Positions 35,701 through 48,272 of a DNA stretch of 64,000 nucleotides are shown one piece after another; position 1 is the first letter of the stretch, and each line of letters begins with the position of its first letter. This DNA comes from Pithys albifrons albifrons (taxonomy: Eukaryota > Chordata > Aves > Passeriformes > Thamnophilidae): NCBI RefSeq assembly GCF_047495875.1, contig NC_092462.1:28536523-28600522 (forward strand), in the 5' to 3' direction. The position numbers and the translations under genes were made by a program. Below the pieces are notes generated by a model that saw only the letters and a program-made list of their open reading frames with translations, made no database searches and was not told the origin of the DNA.

Positions 35701-36974
35701 CACTTGTTGAGGAGATAAAATGTCCAAACCAATGTGCAACATTTCTGCTTCACTGGAATCTCCCATGAGGTCAGCCTTCCTTATAGGAAGAAGGACAAGC
35801 TTTGGGTATTCTCCAAATTCCTTTTCTAATAAATATCATTTGTGGTCCATGGGGTTCCTCTCATTTTGAAACAGTGACTCTACCACCAACCCTACATCGA
35901 GCCTCAGTGCTTCAAGAACTGGTTGTAGTGTTTCTCTGTCTACAATAGTTGCTTTTCCTGATTGCAATGTAGAGGTGCCCTTCATGAAAAGGAGACTTGG
36001 TCCTGAAGCATTAGTTGTTCATCTCTGCCTTGCTCAAAAGTATTTGGGCTGTTTTTTGGTGTCACCTGACCTTGGATGTTGACTAGTGTTAAGTCTTGAG
36101 GCTGTCGCTTCCTGCATGATAAGATAATCATAACAGAGCCAGAACTGACAAGTGGTGTTTTGATGTAAGCAATGAGCAAACAGACAGATCAATAAGTGCT
36201 GAGCAAGGCACGCTTCACCTCATATTGTATCGACTTACTGCAAAAATAATGGGGCAACAAAATGAAAATGTGTTGTGTTCTGAGTTATGGTCAGTGGGTA
36301 TATATAATATAACACAATATATTAACTCAGATGGGACTTGCTGTTGAAAAAAATAGAAATGGGCAGGCACAAAATGTACTGTCTCTCAATATACACGGCA
36401 ACACAGCAAGATTAATTACACAGAATATGGGAGGAAACAAAAGCCACAATAAATTTCTATTATTATAACCGTAGGAAGAACATGAGAAAGATTTATGGCA
36501 CTAAGAGTAAAATTTCTGTGTCCTCTTAGTCTGAATGTCTAATGAGCAAGAGATTTAAGAGGCCAGTAAGTAATAATCAAAAATATTTATAAAAGTTTAC
36601 CATTTGTGAGCTTTTATTTTTGCTCTCATTGAGGCTGTTTATGAGCAGTGGAATGATAGTACTGGATTGATTGCTTTTGGTGGGAGTTGTGTAGGTTGGT
36701 TATAAACATTTTGATTTCAGCAGTGCTGATTTCCGTAAGCCAGATGGCAGCCAAGGTAGAGAGACACAGGAATACACTGAAGTAAATCTGATGTGTTTAG
36801 AGACTTTCAGCTCATGGAAGTGTAAGTGTGGGGGCACTGAAGCAGGAAGGCAGTCTCTTGTGCTAAGGGCTAAGCTGCTTTTTATGCATCAGAGAGTCGT
36901 CTGCATTGCCATCTCTTGCCTCTGCTGATTAATCCCGATAGGCAACTCTGCAGGGATACATTCATACGCTGGCA

Positions 36975-37044
36975 CATGATTTCTCCAAGTGCAGACAGGC
37001 ACTTCTGTATCTCCTGCTGCATGCCCACACTTGGAGAAATGATG
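36975..37044. other. Pre-miRNA-sized inverted repeat (stem-loop)
   Basis: The arm CATGATTTCTCCAAGTG (36975-36991) pairs with CACTTGGAGAAATGATG (37028-37044), giving 16 of 17 pairs with one G-G mismatch. The 36-nt loop contains a further short GGCA/TGCC pairing. Total length is about 70 nt, similar to a microRNA precursor. No known miRNA seed is recognised and no neighbouring miRNA cluster is visible. It may be a conserved structural element or coincidence. A minus-strand open frame of about 70 codons overlaps it in two phases. Confidence 0.55.
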
Positions 37045-40000
37045 GGCAAGTGGATAAATGAGGCTGCTGCCAGGAGGAAGCCACCTGTGATAATCAGGTT
37101 GCACAAAGAGAAAGGTTATGGCAAAGAGCAGAATAGCACATGCTGGACATTTATTGCCTTTGAAATGGATTGTGTGTAGCTAGAAAATAGGATGTTTCTC
37201 ACAGCTATGTGGGCATCCATCTTATCTCTCAACAGCAGATAGCAAACTGCCCATTCAGAGGCTTAGCAAGATAGATGATGATTATGACTGCTTGGTTAAT
37301 TGTGATGTGACATGACAGGGAATATAACTTACCTTGATGATAATTATCACTGACCCAGGTAGTTTTGCAAAGCTTGGGCAGAGAGTAGAGAATTGCTCTA
37401 ATGGATGAAGTCCTTCCAGAAAGGCTTTTCAGCAACTCTGTAATTTCACAGGCACTCTCTGAGTGTGCTGGAGTATTTTTCCTACATTTAATGTAGGAAT
37501 CCACTCATAAAAAGCAAAAACACCCCAAGGTTTTTGAAAAAACCCTGGAAAGTAAGTATGTGTATCTGGAATGCATTTTTGCTGGGGTTTGAGGGCAGAA
37601 AATGCCACAGATATTTGCAGAATCAAGTAGGCATTTGGGTCACCATATTGAATCCAATTGTTCTGTCTTTCAGGACTTGCCAGGGTTGTTGTCCTCAGAT
37701 TTCTTTTTTCCTGTGAAGCAGGGAAAATCTGACATTTTTTCTCTGCTGCAATCATAGATCAGGGATGTAACAAGACATGTAAGCACAGACTAGAGAGGGG
37801 AAGTACTTTAAAGCAAGCTGTAGTGTTTGAAATCATTAAGTAAATTGTTGCCCAAATTTGTCAAAAAAATGTAAGCTTTTAAATAAGTTTGTGTGGTTTT
37901 TTTTACTGACAGCATCAATCAAATGATTACCAAAACATTTTTGTCATCAAAAAGCTGTTGTCACCAAAAGGAATTATCAAAATGGTTTTGTGCAGACAAA
38001 AGCCTGACACTACACACATGGTATGCAAGAAAATCCTAGGCCATTTGAAAAGTAAACAAAAGTCTACATTTTTGATATTTAAATTCTAAAGGAAAATCCT
38101 ATGTCTGAAAGAAGAGATGCTGAAAAATATTTGAATATCGGTTATTCAAAAAGATCAACCAGACGACCCTGAACTTACCCAGCTAAAAGAGGTGACTTCA
38201 CTATTTCAAGTAACCCATGGTAGAAATGAGAGTCGAATTTGGCATAGTGAATAGATTCTTAGTATAAAAATGAGTATATTCAGACAATTCATCCTGATGT
38301 TTGATTTTACAAAACTATGCAGAGCTCCCAGCAGTGACTAGTGCTGTTGAAAGGAAGGCCTGTAATTTACATGTGAAACTTCATTTGTGGCTCCTGTTAG
38401 TGACAGCTTTTTTCTTAAAAAGCGTTATGTGCTCCAGGGACCTCTGATTGCATTTTTGAACTTTTCCATTACTTTTTGGAAATTTTGGAAAGAACTTTGT
38501 TTCAGAGGCACCAGAGATGGTGTGAGTATTTTGAAAAGGCAAATGCAAAAAGCTCACGGAAATTGTGTGATACTCATGGACTTCATCAGGGTCCATCAAT
38601 GTGCAGTTTTTAAGATCTGACTTCATGACTGCAAGGGTTCTGTGGTGCTCTCTTCCTCCTGCAGATTTGCTCTCTGCTTTTTCACTGATATGACCCTGAT
38701 GGATCAGAGCAGGGTAGCAGTAGCTGGCAGAACTCTGTTGTTTGCATCCCTTCCCTACACATTTAAAAACTGCTTGCAGCAAAGTGACTTCTTATTGGGA
38801 ACAGTGTTTTCTGTTCATGCCTGTACTGAAGGCTGTGGTCTGGCATTTTTTGCTTCATCCACCTTTGCTTGGTGACTCACCTCTCTCTCCTGCTCTTTCG
38901 TCTCCACACCTTTCATCTTGTGCCTCATTTTTGGGTCATGAGGGAAGTATGTGGCAGGAAGAGGTTGAGAGGATCAAAGACACCTTGGGGACTTTGAAGT
39001 CTGGGAATGCTGACCAATGCAAGGGGCCAAAAGTGTGAAAAAGGGTACACTGAGGGTCATGCCCCAAAGAGGAAAAGGGACAGGGTTTTATCATTGAGTG
39101 GGAGAGCAGAGTTGGAGGGTTTTATTTTTCTTTTCATGAAGTTCAAGGATGAAAGGTCATTGACTGACATCTTTTGTGCATGTCAGATGCTTTCCCTGCC
39201 CTAAATAATCTGGAAACGAGTTAAAAAAATGAAAGAAAAGTGAATAGGAGTAATTTGAAACACAAAACATCTGTATGTTTGTTATTAGAAGAAAAATAAA
39301 ACAAATCCCTAAAAAAGTCAAAATGGTCTCTGGAGAGACATGACTCAGAAGGTGATAAGGTAGGCAGTCATCTACATGCAGAGATTAACTTTCCTGCTTT
39401 CTCACCAGTCCTCTCAGGCTGGAGTCTTCACCCACAGTTGTCTGAGCCCTGGCCAAAGCCTCACCAATATTCACTCTCTAGCAGGTTTTGGCTGGGGATA
39501 AAAAGGACCTCCAAAAGGAGCCCAAGAAGCAGCTTTAGTGAAGAATAAAAGCAGGGAGGGAAAGCATTTGATTAAATATCTTCTAGCACCTGCTAGGAGT
39601 AGAATACACCTGACATCTGGTGTTACCTTCCCGGTGCTCTGATACAAGTTAAACCCCTTTGGGGAATTGGGCTGGGTGGTGGTCGTGATTTATCTGCCCC
39701 AATAATTGCTTGCAACCCTGTTATACAGTCCTGTTTATATGTCTATCAAGATCCATCTTAAAACTCATGGGCAGCTCACTCCTGGCATTGTGCAAACCTT
39801 GGAGTCACTCAACTTGCCAGAATCATTTGCAAACATCCTGGCATATGCTGTAGCTTGAATGAACTCTGTCATAAGTTAGCCTAAAAATGCCAGAAGAAAA
39901 TGGTTTTGTCCTCATTGTATCAAACACAGGCCTGATTAGGGCAGGAATTTTCTAGAGGAATTTTGCCTCATGGACTGTATTTGGCTGTTTGCAAGTCCAC

Positions 40001-43000
40001 AGCCATATCTGGAGTTCTGCAACAAGGTAACAGCCTTTGTAAAAAGACTGATATGTTAACCATTAGCTTGGAGACACATCACATTAATAAGACACTCAGA
40101 TTCACCACAGCTAAATCAGCTGTAGTATTTTAGCTGGAAGATAGAAAAAGATATGTGCAAATTGCTAGGACATCACCTTCTTCATTTCAGATGAAAGCTG
40201 TCTGAAATAAAGAATTTCGATATCTTCTCCAGGATTAAAAATAAAGAAGATTTTTTTTCTTCTAAAGAAGCAACATTTCCCAGGTTTCTTTGCCAGTCTG
40301 ATGGAAAGTCCATGAAGTCAAAGGTCCTCTGTAGGTGTGTGTGTTCTTCTACATGATGGTCTGCATCAGCCGTTTGAATCAAGATCAGCTTGCGTTGGGG
40401 GAAAAGGTATGCATGATGGCTCACAAAGCCCCATTTAGACCCTTTTCTTGTGGTTTTGTGATCTCAGGAAGACTTTATAAATACCTAGGCACACTGCTTG
40501 AGACATCCAATTGTGTGTTGTGGTTGCCTAAAACCATTCTTTCTATTTTGGATGTGGAAAACAGCTGTTTGGAAAAATACTGTTCATTACATTGAGTTTT
40601 GAAGGAAAACAACCTCCAAAAATCAAACCAGTAACCTGTACAGGAAAATATTGGGAAAGATACAGATGAGAAGAAAAATCAGATACTGTGGTTAATCAGT
40701 GTAGGAAAGAGAAGGATGGAGAGACACATGTGCTCTCTGTGAATATTTGTAAGCAGAAATGTGCTCCTTTCCTGCAACTGAACAAGTTTCATGTCCCTGG
40801 TGAGAGTTTTGATGCTTTGTCCTAGAGTTACGCTGTAAGGCTGAGTGTTCAAGTGTCGTGCATGGGAGACTGTGAGGCCCTTCAAACTTATAAAATGCAC
40901 AAAAATGACAGAAATTCTGGAATCTGTCTCCCTCTCAGACTTGTGGAAGTGGCTTCTGCTGAATTACTGATCTGAGAGGATGAGGGCTGTCTAGCTCTGT
41001 TAATAGTAGTGTTAAACAAATCAGACCTTTTCTGCATCAAAATTACATTCTTCCAAAAATGTACAGCACTGCAAGCTGGAAAGGCTTAGTGTTGTGAGTT
41101 TTGACAGGTGCTCAGCACAATTTGGAAGAAAGCTGCCTGTGGTAGCCGATACTCAGGTACATCCCCAGTGCCTGCAGGGCTCCTGCGCACCAAGAGGAGT
41201 GCAAATGACCAAATCTTGTCTGCCCAGAAATGCAGTGAGGACCAGAAAAACTGCACAGGGCAGGAGAGCTTTCCCTGAAGCCTTCCAGATTTCTGAGGGC
41301 TATAATGTGCTCCCAGCCTCCTGCAGAGAACCACTGCAGCACTCTGTGCATGCAAATTGTTAATGCATTGTGCATGAGGGCCCTAATTAATACTCTGCTG
41401 CAGATAACGATTTTACATTACAGCTATTAACCTTGGCATATTTCAAACTAAATGCCGGTGCATTTGGGAAGATTTTGTATATGTTGTGTTATGAAATAAT
41501 GAATTATGTTTTTGCATCTTTTATATACTGATTTTCTTTATTCACAGTGAGACTAATGCTGGGTAAAAGAAGCATGCATTAATATTTTGGCTACTCCAGT
41601 GGTCAGGGCATTAGCTAGGCATTTTGGAGCTTTAGGTTCAGTTTCTTGTTCTGCATTTGCTTCCTGCAGGTCTTTTAACCTTGCATGTGCAATGGAGGTA
41701 GGATCCATCAAAGGGATGTATTTTTAGTCCTGAGAGAAGGTAGCCTTCCTTTTCTGGGCTAAACATCCCTTTTTCACAGATTTTGTAAGAAAAGCTCCTT
41801 GATTACCCACTCATTTGGGTGTCTATCTGCAGTGATGATTCCTGGGTCAAGATTATGAACCATATATCATCATGCTGGATGGTAATGAGTTTTTATGTGA
41901 GAGTTTTTAAAGATTTCTCTTTAGGATTTAATTAATTTGTCCCAAATAGTAGACCAGAATTGATAATGTGGAGTAACAATGCTGAAAGCCTAGTCTGGTG
42001 GGGTTTTCTGAGGGACACAGTTCTGAGGAGAACATTTGGTTCAGACTGAGGACAAAGAGACATGGAGGCTAAATGTCACTACCAGCTGATGATGGTTTAA
42101 GCTGTTTGCATCTGCAGTTCTCTGCCCTATTGTCTTCCTGGAGGTGTTAGGAGAGAGTATCTCCCATTGCTTCTCCTTGCCAAGTGTAATGCCTGGGGAA
42201 GATATACAATCTGCAGTTACTGGGAGGAGAAGAATGTCGAAGGATTTTGCAGTCCTTTCCATCTCACCCATCTTCCTATACTTGGTCCTTGAGTACTGAT
42301 TAAAAGCAGCATATCCTAAAATGCCAGATTCTGAGGAAACGTGGACCCCTTTTACCATGCAGTTGCCATGATATGTAATGGAAAATGAATGCCACTTTCC
42401 TTCAGGAGAATTTTATTTCTGATCCAACTGGCAATAACTATAACTCTGTGTAAAGTCTTTTATGGATCTGTATAGTCAACAGATCAATTTTATTATACTT
42501 GGCCACTGCAAAAAGAGCATAAACTCCTGCTGTTAGCTGTAGTCTGGGAAATATGTTTACAACTTTATTCTTTTCCTTTTGTGGCATCAATGTACTTACT
42601 TTTTTATTTAATAGAAAATGTGCTGTGCCCTCTTCTATGCTATTTCATCATCCAGAACTTTTCCACATTGCCAGCTTTAGCGCAATATATTATGCTAATG
42701 AGAAAACAATTCTAAATAATGACAGGTCTCTTTGATTTTCCTGAGCTGGTAGAAGTCCAATTCTCCTTTGTCTTTTGAATACTAGGTTTCACTGATTTTA
42801 AAAGTAATTTATGTCCTGTGCTTGCAAATACCAGTTTCCAATGGAGACCCCAAAGTGGTTGAGAAAGTGAGATTTCATTTCAAAATGAGCTAACCCCTTT
42901 TAAAATTATGAAGAAATTACTAAAATCTGTAGAAGTGAGTTGCTTGTATTTGCGGTCATGGTAGCTGCTGCATCAGAGTGGCTTCCTTAAGTGGCTGTGC

Positions 43001-44288
43001 TGCACTCTGCACAGAGTTAGGGCTGGTAGCTGCCGCTAGCACATTCCTCCTGGTATTTAATTGGTTGATCCTGGAAATTGGGCTGAGACAATGAGCAACC
43101 CAGAGACCCATATGCTGCTTGACTGAGAACCAGGACTTATCTGTGGGATAAACTATTATGTTTTCGCAAGGTGGCACCGTCTGTCTGATAGGATATACAG
43201 AAAGGAATGTTGGATCAGTAACTTTAAAAGTCCTTTTAAAAATAATCAAGTTTGGAAACATTTTTTCATGTAATCTAAGCTTCACCTAACCCAGTATCCC
43301 TACTGTGACAAGCACCAGTGCCAGATGTTTCTAAATAAGATATGAAACTCCCACAGCAATAGATGCGAGATTATTTGCCTTAAGCAAAGGTCTCACTCTG
43401 ACCTTGCACAGTTACATATCAATCCTGGAGCAGGTGTTTTACTACCTGGTGGACAGGGAAAGTTCATGATACACTCATTGTATACTGAATTATACTAAAT
43501 AAAACTATACAGCTTCCTGACCACTCTCAGCTGTGCCATCTTTTGTTACCATGCCATTTTGAAGCTGCCATTTACCTTTTCAAAATAACTGATTGCAGAT
43601 CACAGGATAGGCAAAGTGGGAAATGAAACTCTCAAGTGACCTTCAGAGATGGGCTGCATTTAGGAGCCTTTAAATTAGCAACATGGAAAACAAATTACAG
43701 ATGCTTTTTACTTAAGTGGAAAACAGTGAGAAGCACTTCGATGAGCCTTGCATTTGCAAAGTCACCTTTTGGAGTGAGTCACACCTCAGTTATTTCTGAT
43801 ATCTTGGTAACTCTAGTATTTCATATTTTCTCTTGGTTCCTATGCAATTTTCACATTCAGGGTCAAGTCTTCACTAATGACAGCTCCTTGCGTTTCAAGG
43901 TGGTGGAATCAGCAGGACGTATGGCACATATCCACAGAGCTTTAAAAATATCTCTACATGACATATGCTGTTTGTCCCTGAGCACCGGATAGGTTAATTG
44001 TTAAAGAAACATTAATAACATTAACTGATGGTATGGCTTCCCACTGCCTCTGCCCTGGCAACTCACACTGGCAAATGGATTAATAATACTATCGGAAATG
44101 AATGTCATTGCTATGCAAGTAACTCAAAACTAGATAATTTAAGAATAGTTTGGATGATTACTAATTAGATCCACCGACACAGGGGAATTTGAATTATTCA
44201 TGACTGGCTGAAAACAGCGGGTAGTTCATTTGTTCACTTTTCTGCAACTACTCTGGAAGTTGTTTATTTTTACATACACACATAGACA

Positions 44289-44304
44289 CCCCCCTCCCCC
44301 CCCC
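44289..44304. repeat. C-rich homopolymer run
   Basis: Six C, one T, nine C, following a (CA)-rich segment. The minus strand is a G-run. This is a likely error-prone assembly site. Confidence 0.95.
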
Positions 44305-44474
44305 AGATGATTTGCTAAAAATTATCCCTGGTTTCAGAACTTCTTGTTTCTCTGTAAAGGAATGTCAGGGCTGCAAGGTTAGGACAAAATATATCAGAAA
44401 TTTAGTTGGAGAAACATGTAGGCAAGCCACATTTTGAGACAGGTATTGGTTGGACTTGGCTGGACATTTGTTGA

Positions 44475-44540
44475 TTGGCAACAGCTGGAGTCCATGATCT
44501 TTAGAGATCTTTTCTGACCTCAGTGATTCTACGATTTTGA
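44475..44540 (+). mobile_element. CR1 LINE 3'-tail scrap
   Basis: The phrase AGCTGGAGTCCATGATCTTT, then AGAGATCTTTTCTGACC and TCAGTGATTCTACGATTTT, matches the last ~60 bp of many CR1 3' UTRs (GGACTTGATGATCTTAGAGG...TTCCAACC...GATTCTATGATT). Upstream sequence is not recognisably CR1, so this is either an extremely 5'-truncated copy or an old one that has decayed. Confidence 0.65.
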
Positions 44541-45225
44541 CATGAGCTTTATTCTTTATTTGTTGAGTTTCAGGAGGCCAAGCCAACGTCTGAACTTCTG
44601 AAAAAATATCCAAATGAAGATGCTCATGCAGTTCCAGGATAAGTGAGGAGGTGGCACAACCTGGCTCCTTCATCTCCACTTGAATGCTTTTTTTGAGTGC
44701 TGCAGTGCACAGGGCTGGCTGGGAAGGCAGGAGGACACTTTTCACAACCTCCCCTTCCCTCTCTGCTCTCCCCAGACCCATCCAGCACCACCCCATCTCC
44801 CTGCAGCAGAAGCATCAGGCACTGCCCAGAGTACAACTCTCACCTGGGGGAACACTGAGGATCTTCCTCCTTTGAGTACCCTGTGCATGTGCAGATGCAC
44901 AGGCCTTTCAAATCCAGCACTCCCAAATCAGCCCCTGTAGCAACTCTGTATGCATGTACTGCTGGACATGTAATTTGCTGAGGTAAGCTGGGTAATTCAA
45001 GTTGAGGACCTGTAGGAAATAGCTAAAGGTGTTCTCCAGCTGTGCTCTGTTTATCCTTAATGGCATACAAGCAACTTCAAAACAATGTGCAAAAGCCTTC
45101 TGGACTGTTTAATAGTTCCTTCTGTCCTGGCACTGAGCTGAAAGCTCCAGAGAGCAAACCAATTTTAGGGCTCCTCTTTTTACCTTGTTTCTTCCCTGAA
45201 ACGGCTCTGATTAGTTTAAATAGTA

Positions 45226-45257
45226 GGGGGGAAAAAAAAAGAAAAAAAAAAGAAAAT
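45226..45257. repeat. Purine-rich G6/A-rich low-complexity run
   Basis: Six G followed by A runs interrupted by single G residues, all purine on the plus strand. It is simple low-complexity sequence. A flanking retroposon that this could be the tail of is not visible. Confidence 0.9.
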
Positions 45258-45840
45258 TACTCAACGGGAGGATAAATAACCCCACACATGAAATTACCCA
45301 GCTCGTTCAATACCAGGCTGTGTAGATCCTATTGCCTTTATTAATTTATGAGTTTTATTATCTTGATTTTTCATTAAAATACAATAAGTTGGTCTAACTC
45401 ATAAAAATAGATAAAATGCAGCACAATAGTTCATTTACCATTGATCCATATTTGTAACTCACAGAAGACGACAGCTACAGTCATCATATGCAGCCATACT
45501 CAATTCAGAAGTGCTACATAACCATGAATAGTTAAAGGAGGGAACAGCACCTAATCTTTACTTCCTGGCACGCTGGTGCGCTTCTTGCTCTTATTTTCAC
45601 CAGGTTCCAGCACAGCAGCACTAGCTCATGTCAGTGTCTTAGATGTGTCTTCTGTGAAAGGTGCTGTAGAGGGGATTAGTATGCAAAAGAAGGCATATAA
45701 AGCATGTCATGCAGCAGCAAACATATTTTAAATATGAGGCTTACACCTTTTTTTGTTTCTCTTGCACAATACCAAGTCCAGGCCTTCCTTCTATCTTAAA
45801 CCAGCCCACACTTGAGCACAGGGGATCTGTGCTTCTCTGC

Positions 45841-45852
45841 GTGTGTGTGTGT
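45841..45852. repeat. (GT)6 dinucleotide repeat
   Basis: Six pure GT units followed by ACACATGCCACATATATC, a short alternating purine-pyrimidine tract. Confidence 0.85.
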
Positions 45853-47254
45853 ACACATGCCACATATATCCATTACTAGACAGAAGTGAGAAAAATCCCA
45901 AGGGTTCGTGTGTTTTCACACTAATTCACATAAACATCTTAGAATTGTCCCTTACAAAGATGCATTAGGAAGTAGAGATGCTCAAAAGCATGCAGCCCCT
46001 AGAGAAGCAATGTTAATTGTGTGGCAAAGTCATGTCTGAAATGCTGCTGGTTTTACAGCTGTGTGATCATGTGCTCCTCAGCAGTCCCCACCAGTCATGT
46101 AACTCTGTGTCCCCATCCCAGCTTCATCCATGTTGAGCCACAGCTTAACCTGGCAGCCACCTCCTCAGCTGTTTTTCCTCAATATGAGCATCATTGGCAC
46201 TGTGGGACCACAGACAGCACGAAAACACAAGAAAAAGATCACTATGTGGCTTTTGCTTAATGTATATTTTTGTTTCCTCCTCCTGGCAAGCAGGGAAAAC
46301 TTAATTGGCTATTTCATACTGCTGTCCCTTTCTCCTTGACCCCAGATATAGGTTGCTCCCATCTCCAGCAACCCTCCGTAAATTACAGTAAAAACACCTG
46401 ACGTGGCAAGTGGGTGCTTTATGAAGAGTGATAGGCCATCAATCATAATTAACCCATGTGTCCCTGTCACAGGCTGGGGCAGGCCCCATCACATCTGGTT
46501 TCCTGTTTGAAAATACTTTGGTTTACGTAGGTTGCACTGCAAACAACCAAGAGACTGATCTCTAGGCAATAGGAGCTGGTAAAAGATGAATTATCTGTCA
46601 CTCAGAAAGATGCCCTGGATGTGGGAACCATCAAGCACATTTGTAGGGTTTCATTAGTCCTGCTTCCCCCCTCTCAGTTCTCAGCGTTGTATGCTTTTAG
46701 GATTGGTTAGCACCACAGCATCTGCTCTCTGAGCCTTTTGGAAAGAAAACACTTCAGAGGATGCAAAACACCTGAGTCCTGCAACAGATATTAGAGCCAT
46801 TCATAAGAGCAGGGTCATTCCCATTGCTTCTTGAATTAAATGTCACACTATGACCATTTCAGTCCTGGCATCAGAGACTGCTGGTGCTGATTTTCAGTCC
46901 TTAAGGCAGAAAGCGGCTCACAGATCTACTGGGTAAGTGGGATTGAGACTGTCCTTCATACTATCTAGTCAGTGCTGGGTTCTTTTGGTTTCCTTTGCTC
47001 CTGCTTTCCCAGCAGTACAGCAGCTCCTCCTTTTCCTCCCTTGAGCATTAAATCAGCCCCTTCACAATCTAATCTTCAGTTACAGCCTGTTGTTTAATTC
47101 TTTTTTTAGCCAGCCTTGTCCCTTACTGTATCCTGGTGTTACTATGGCAATGCAGGGACTTGACAAAGCACTCGCTGATGCTATAAAGGACACTAAAAGT
47201 GTATTATGGGACACCATACTTGACTGTACTCAAGAGCTATTACATTATATATTG

Positions 47255-48272
47255 GTATTCTGGAAGAGATCATATTGACTGTCATCACACACCATGTGGA
47301 AGGCAACCAGGAGACCCAGCCCAGCCAGTATGGGTTTATGAAAGGCAGGTCCTGCTTGACCAACATGATTTTCTTCTGTGGCAAGGTGACCCACTTGATG
47401 GGGGAAAGGCTGTGAAAGTTGTCTGCCTAGACTCAGTAAAGCCTTTGACACTGTTTCCCACAGCATTCTCCTGGAGAAACTGGATGGTCACAGCATGGAT
47501 GAGTGCATTGTTCACTGGATGAAAAACTGGCTGGGTGACTGGGCCCAGAGAGTGGTGGTGAATGGAGTTACATCCACCTGGTGGGCAGTCACTAGTGGGG
47601 TTCCCCAGGGGTCAGTGTTGGGGCCAGTTCTCTTTAGTATCTTTATCAGTTATCTGGACGAAGGTGTTGAGGGCACCCTCAGAAGATTCATAGACAACAC
47701 CAGGTTAGTCAGGAGTGTTGACCTGCAGGAGAATGGGAAGGCTCTCCAGAGGAATCTAGACAGGCTGGATTGATAGATCAAGGCCAGTGGTACGAGGTTC
47801 AGTAAGGCAAGTGCTGGGTCCTGCCCTTGGGTCTCAACAACCCCAGGCATTGCTACAGAACTTAGGGAGGTGTGGCTGGAAACTGCCCAGCAGAAAAGGA
47901 CCTGGGCATGCTGGTTGACAGTCACTGAACATAAGCCAGCTGTGTGACCAGGTGACCAAGAAGGCCAATGGCATCCTGGCCTGTATCAACAATAGTGTGG
48001 CCAGCAGGACCAGGGCAGTGATTGTCCCTCTGTACTCAGTACTGCTGAGGCCACACATCAACTCCTGTGTTCAGTTTTGGGCCCCTCACTGCAAGAAGAA
48101 CTTTGAGGTGCTGGTGTGTGTTCAGTGAACAGCAACGCAGCTGGTGAAGTGTCTGCAGCACAAGCCTTATGAGAAGTGGCTGAGGGAGCTCAGGTTGCTT
48201 GTTTAATCTGGAGAAAAGAAGGCTCAAGGGGGACCTTCTGACTCTCTGTAACTACTTGAAAGGAGGTTGTTA
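47255..48272 (+). mobile_element. CR1 LINE reverse transcriptase fragment, truncated at both ends
   Basis: Translating across frames gives the core of a CR1 reverse transcriptase. First comes YGFMKGRSCLTNMIF-like sequence in shifted frames, then [20 protein letters not shown] sequence, then the invariant [10 protein letters not shown] at 47597-47626. The next block is [20 protein letters not shown], followed by the active-site position. Where CR1 normally has FADD, this copy reads FIDN (47687-47698), so the catalytic aspartate pair is damaged. Several frameshifts and a stop (47774) follow. Homology continues through the downstream part of ORF2 and the beginning of the 3' region (AGGCTCAAGGGGGACCTTCT, ACTACTTGAAAGGAGGTTGT) and stops abruptly at about 48272. 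The 3' UTR and octamer tail are missing. That is unusual for CR1, whose truncation is normally at the 5' end, and points to a later deletion. Confidence 0.93.

Larger units (their letters stand above)
32794..44474. other. Non-coding single-copy DNA with scattered conserved-looking patches
   Basis: No gene recognised. The 177-codon minus-strand open frame at 33716-34249 is the longest in the window but has no motif and an unlikely composition (Leu/Ser/Pro/Cys-rich). Patches near 33035-33080, 41370-41460 and 44060-44220 are rich in TAATTA/ATTTGCAT-type motifs and look like possible developmental enhancers. A hairpin at 36975-37044 is described separately, and a C-run lies at 44289. Confidence 0.55.
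44541..47254. other. Non-coding DNA, no gene recognised
   Basis: Single-copy sequence with an A-rich run at 45226, a short (GT)n at 45841 and AT-rich, conserved-looking patches near 45330-45440 and 46380-46480. Open frames near 44365-44940 overlap on both strands and lack domains. Confidence 0.55.

Noticed and set aside
35640..36240. Suspected decayed DNA transposon
   Set aside because: No terminal inverted repeats, TSD or transposase frame could be found. The impression came from base texture only.
36882..37179. Two overlapping minus-strand frames of about 70 codons, and a plausible splice acceptor TTATCACAG near 37090
   Set aside because: Two phases are open at once and a hairpin lies inside. 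No protein family is recognised, so coding status is not supported.
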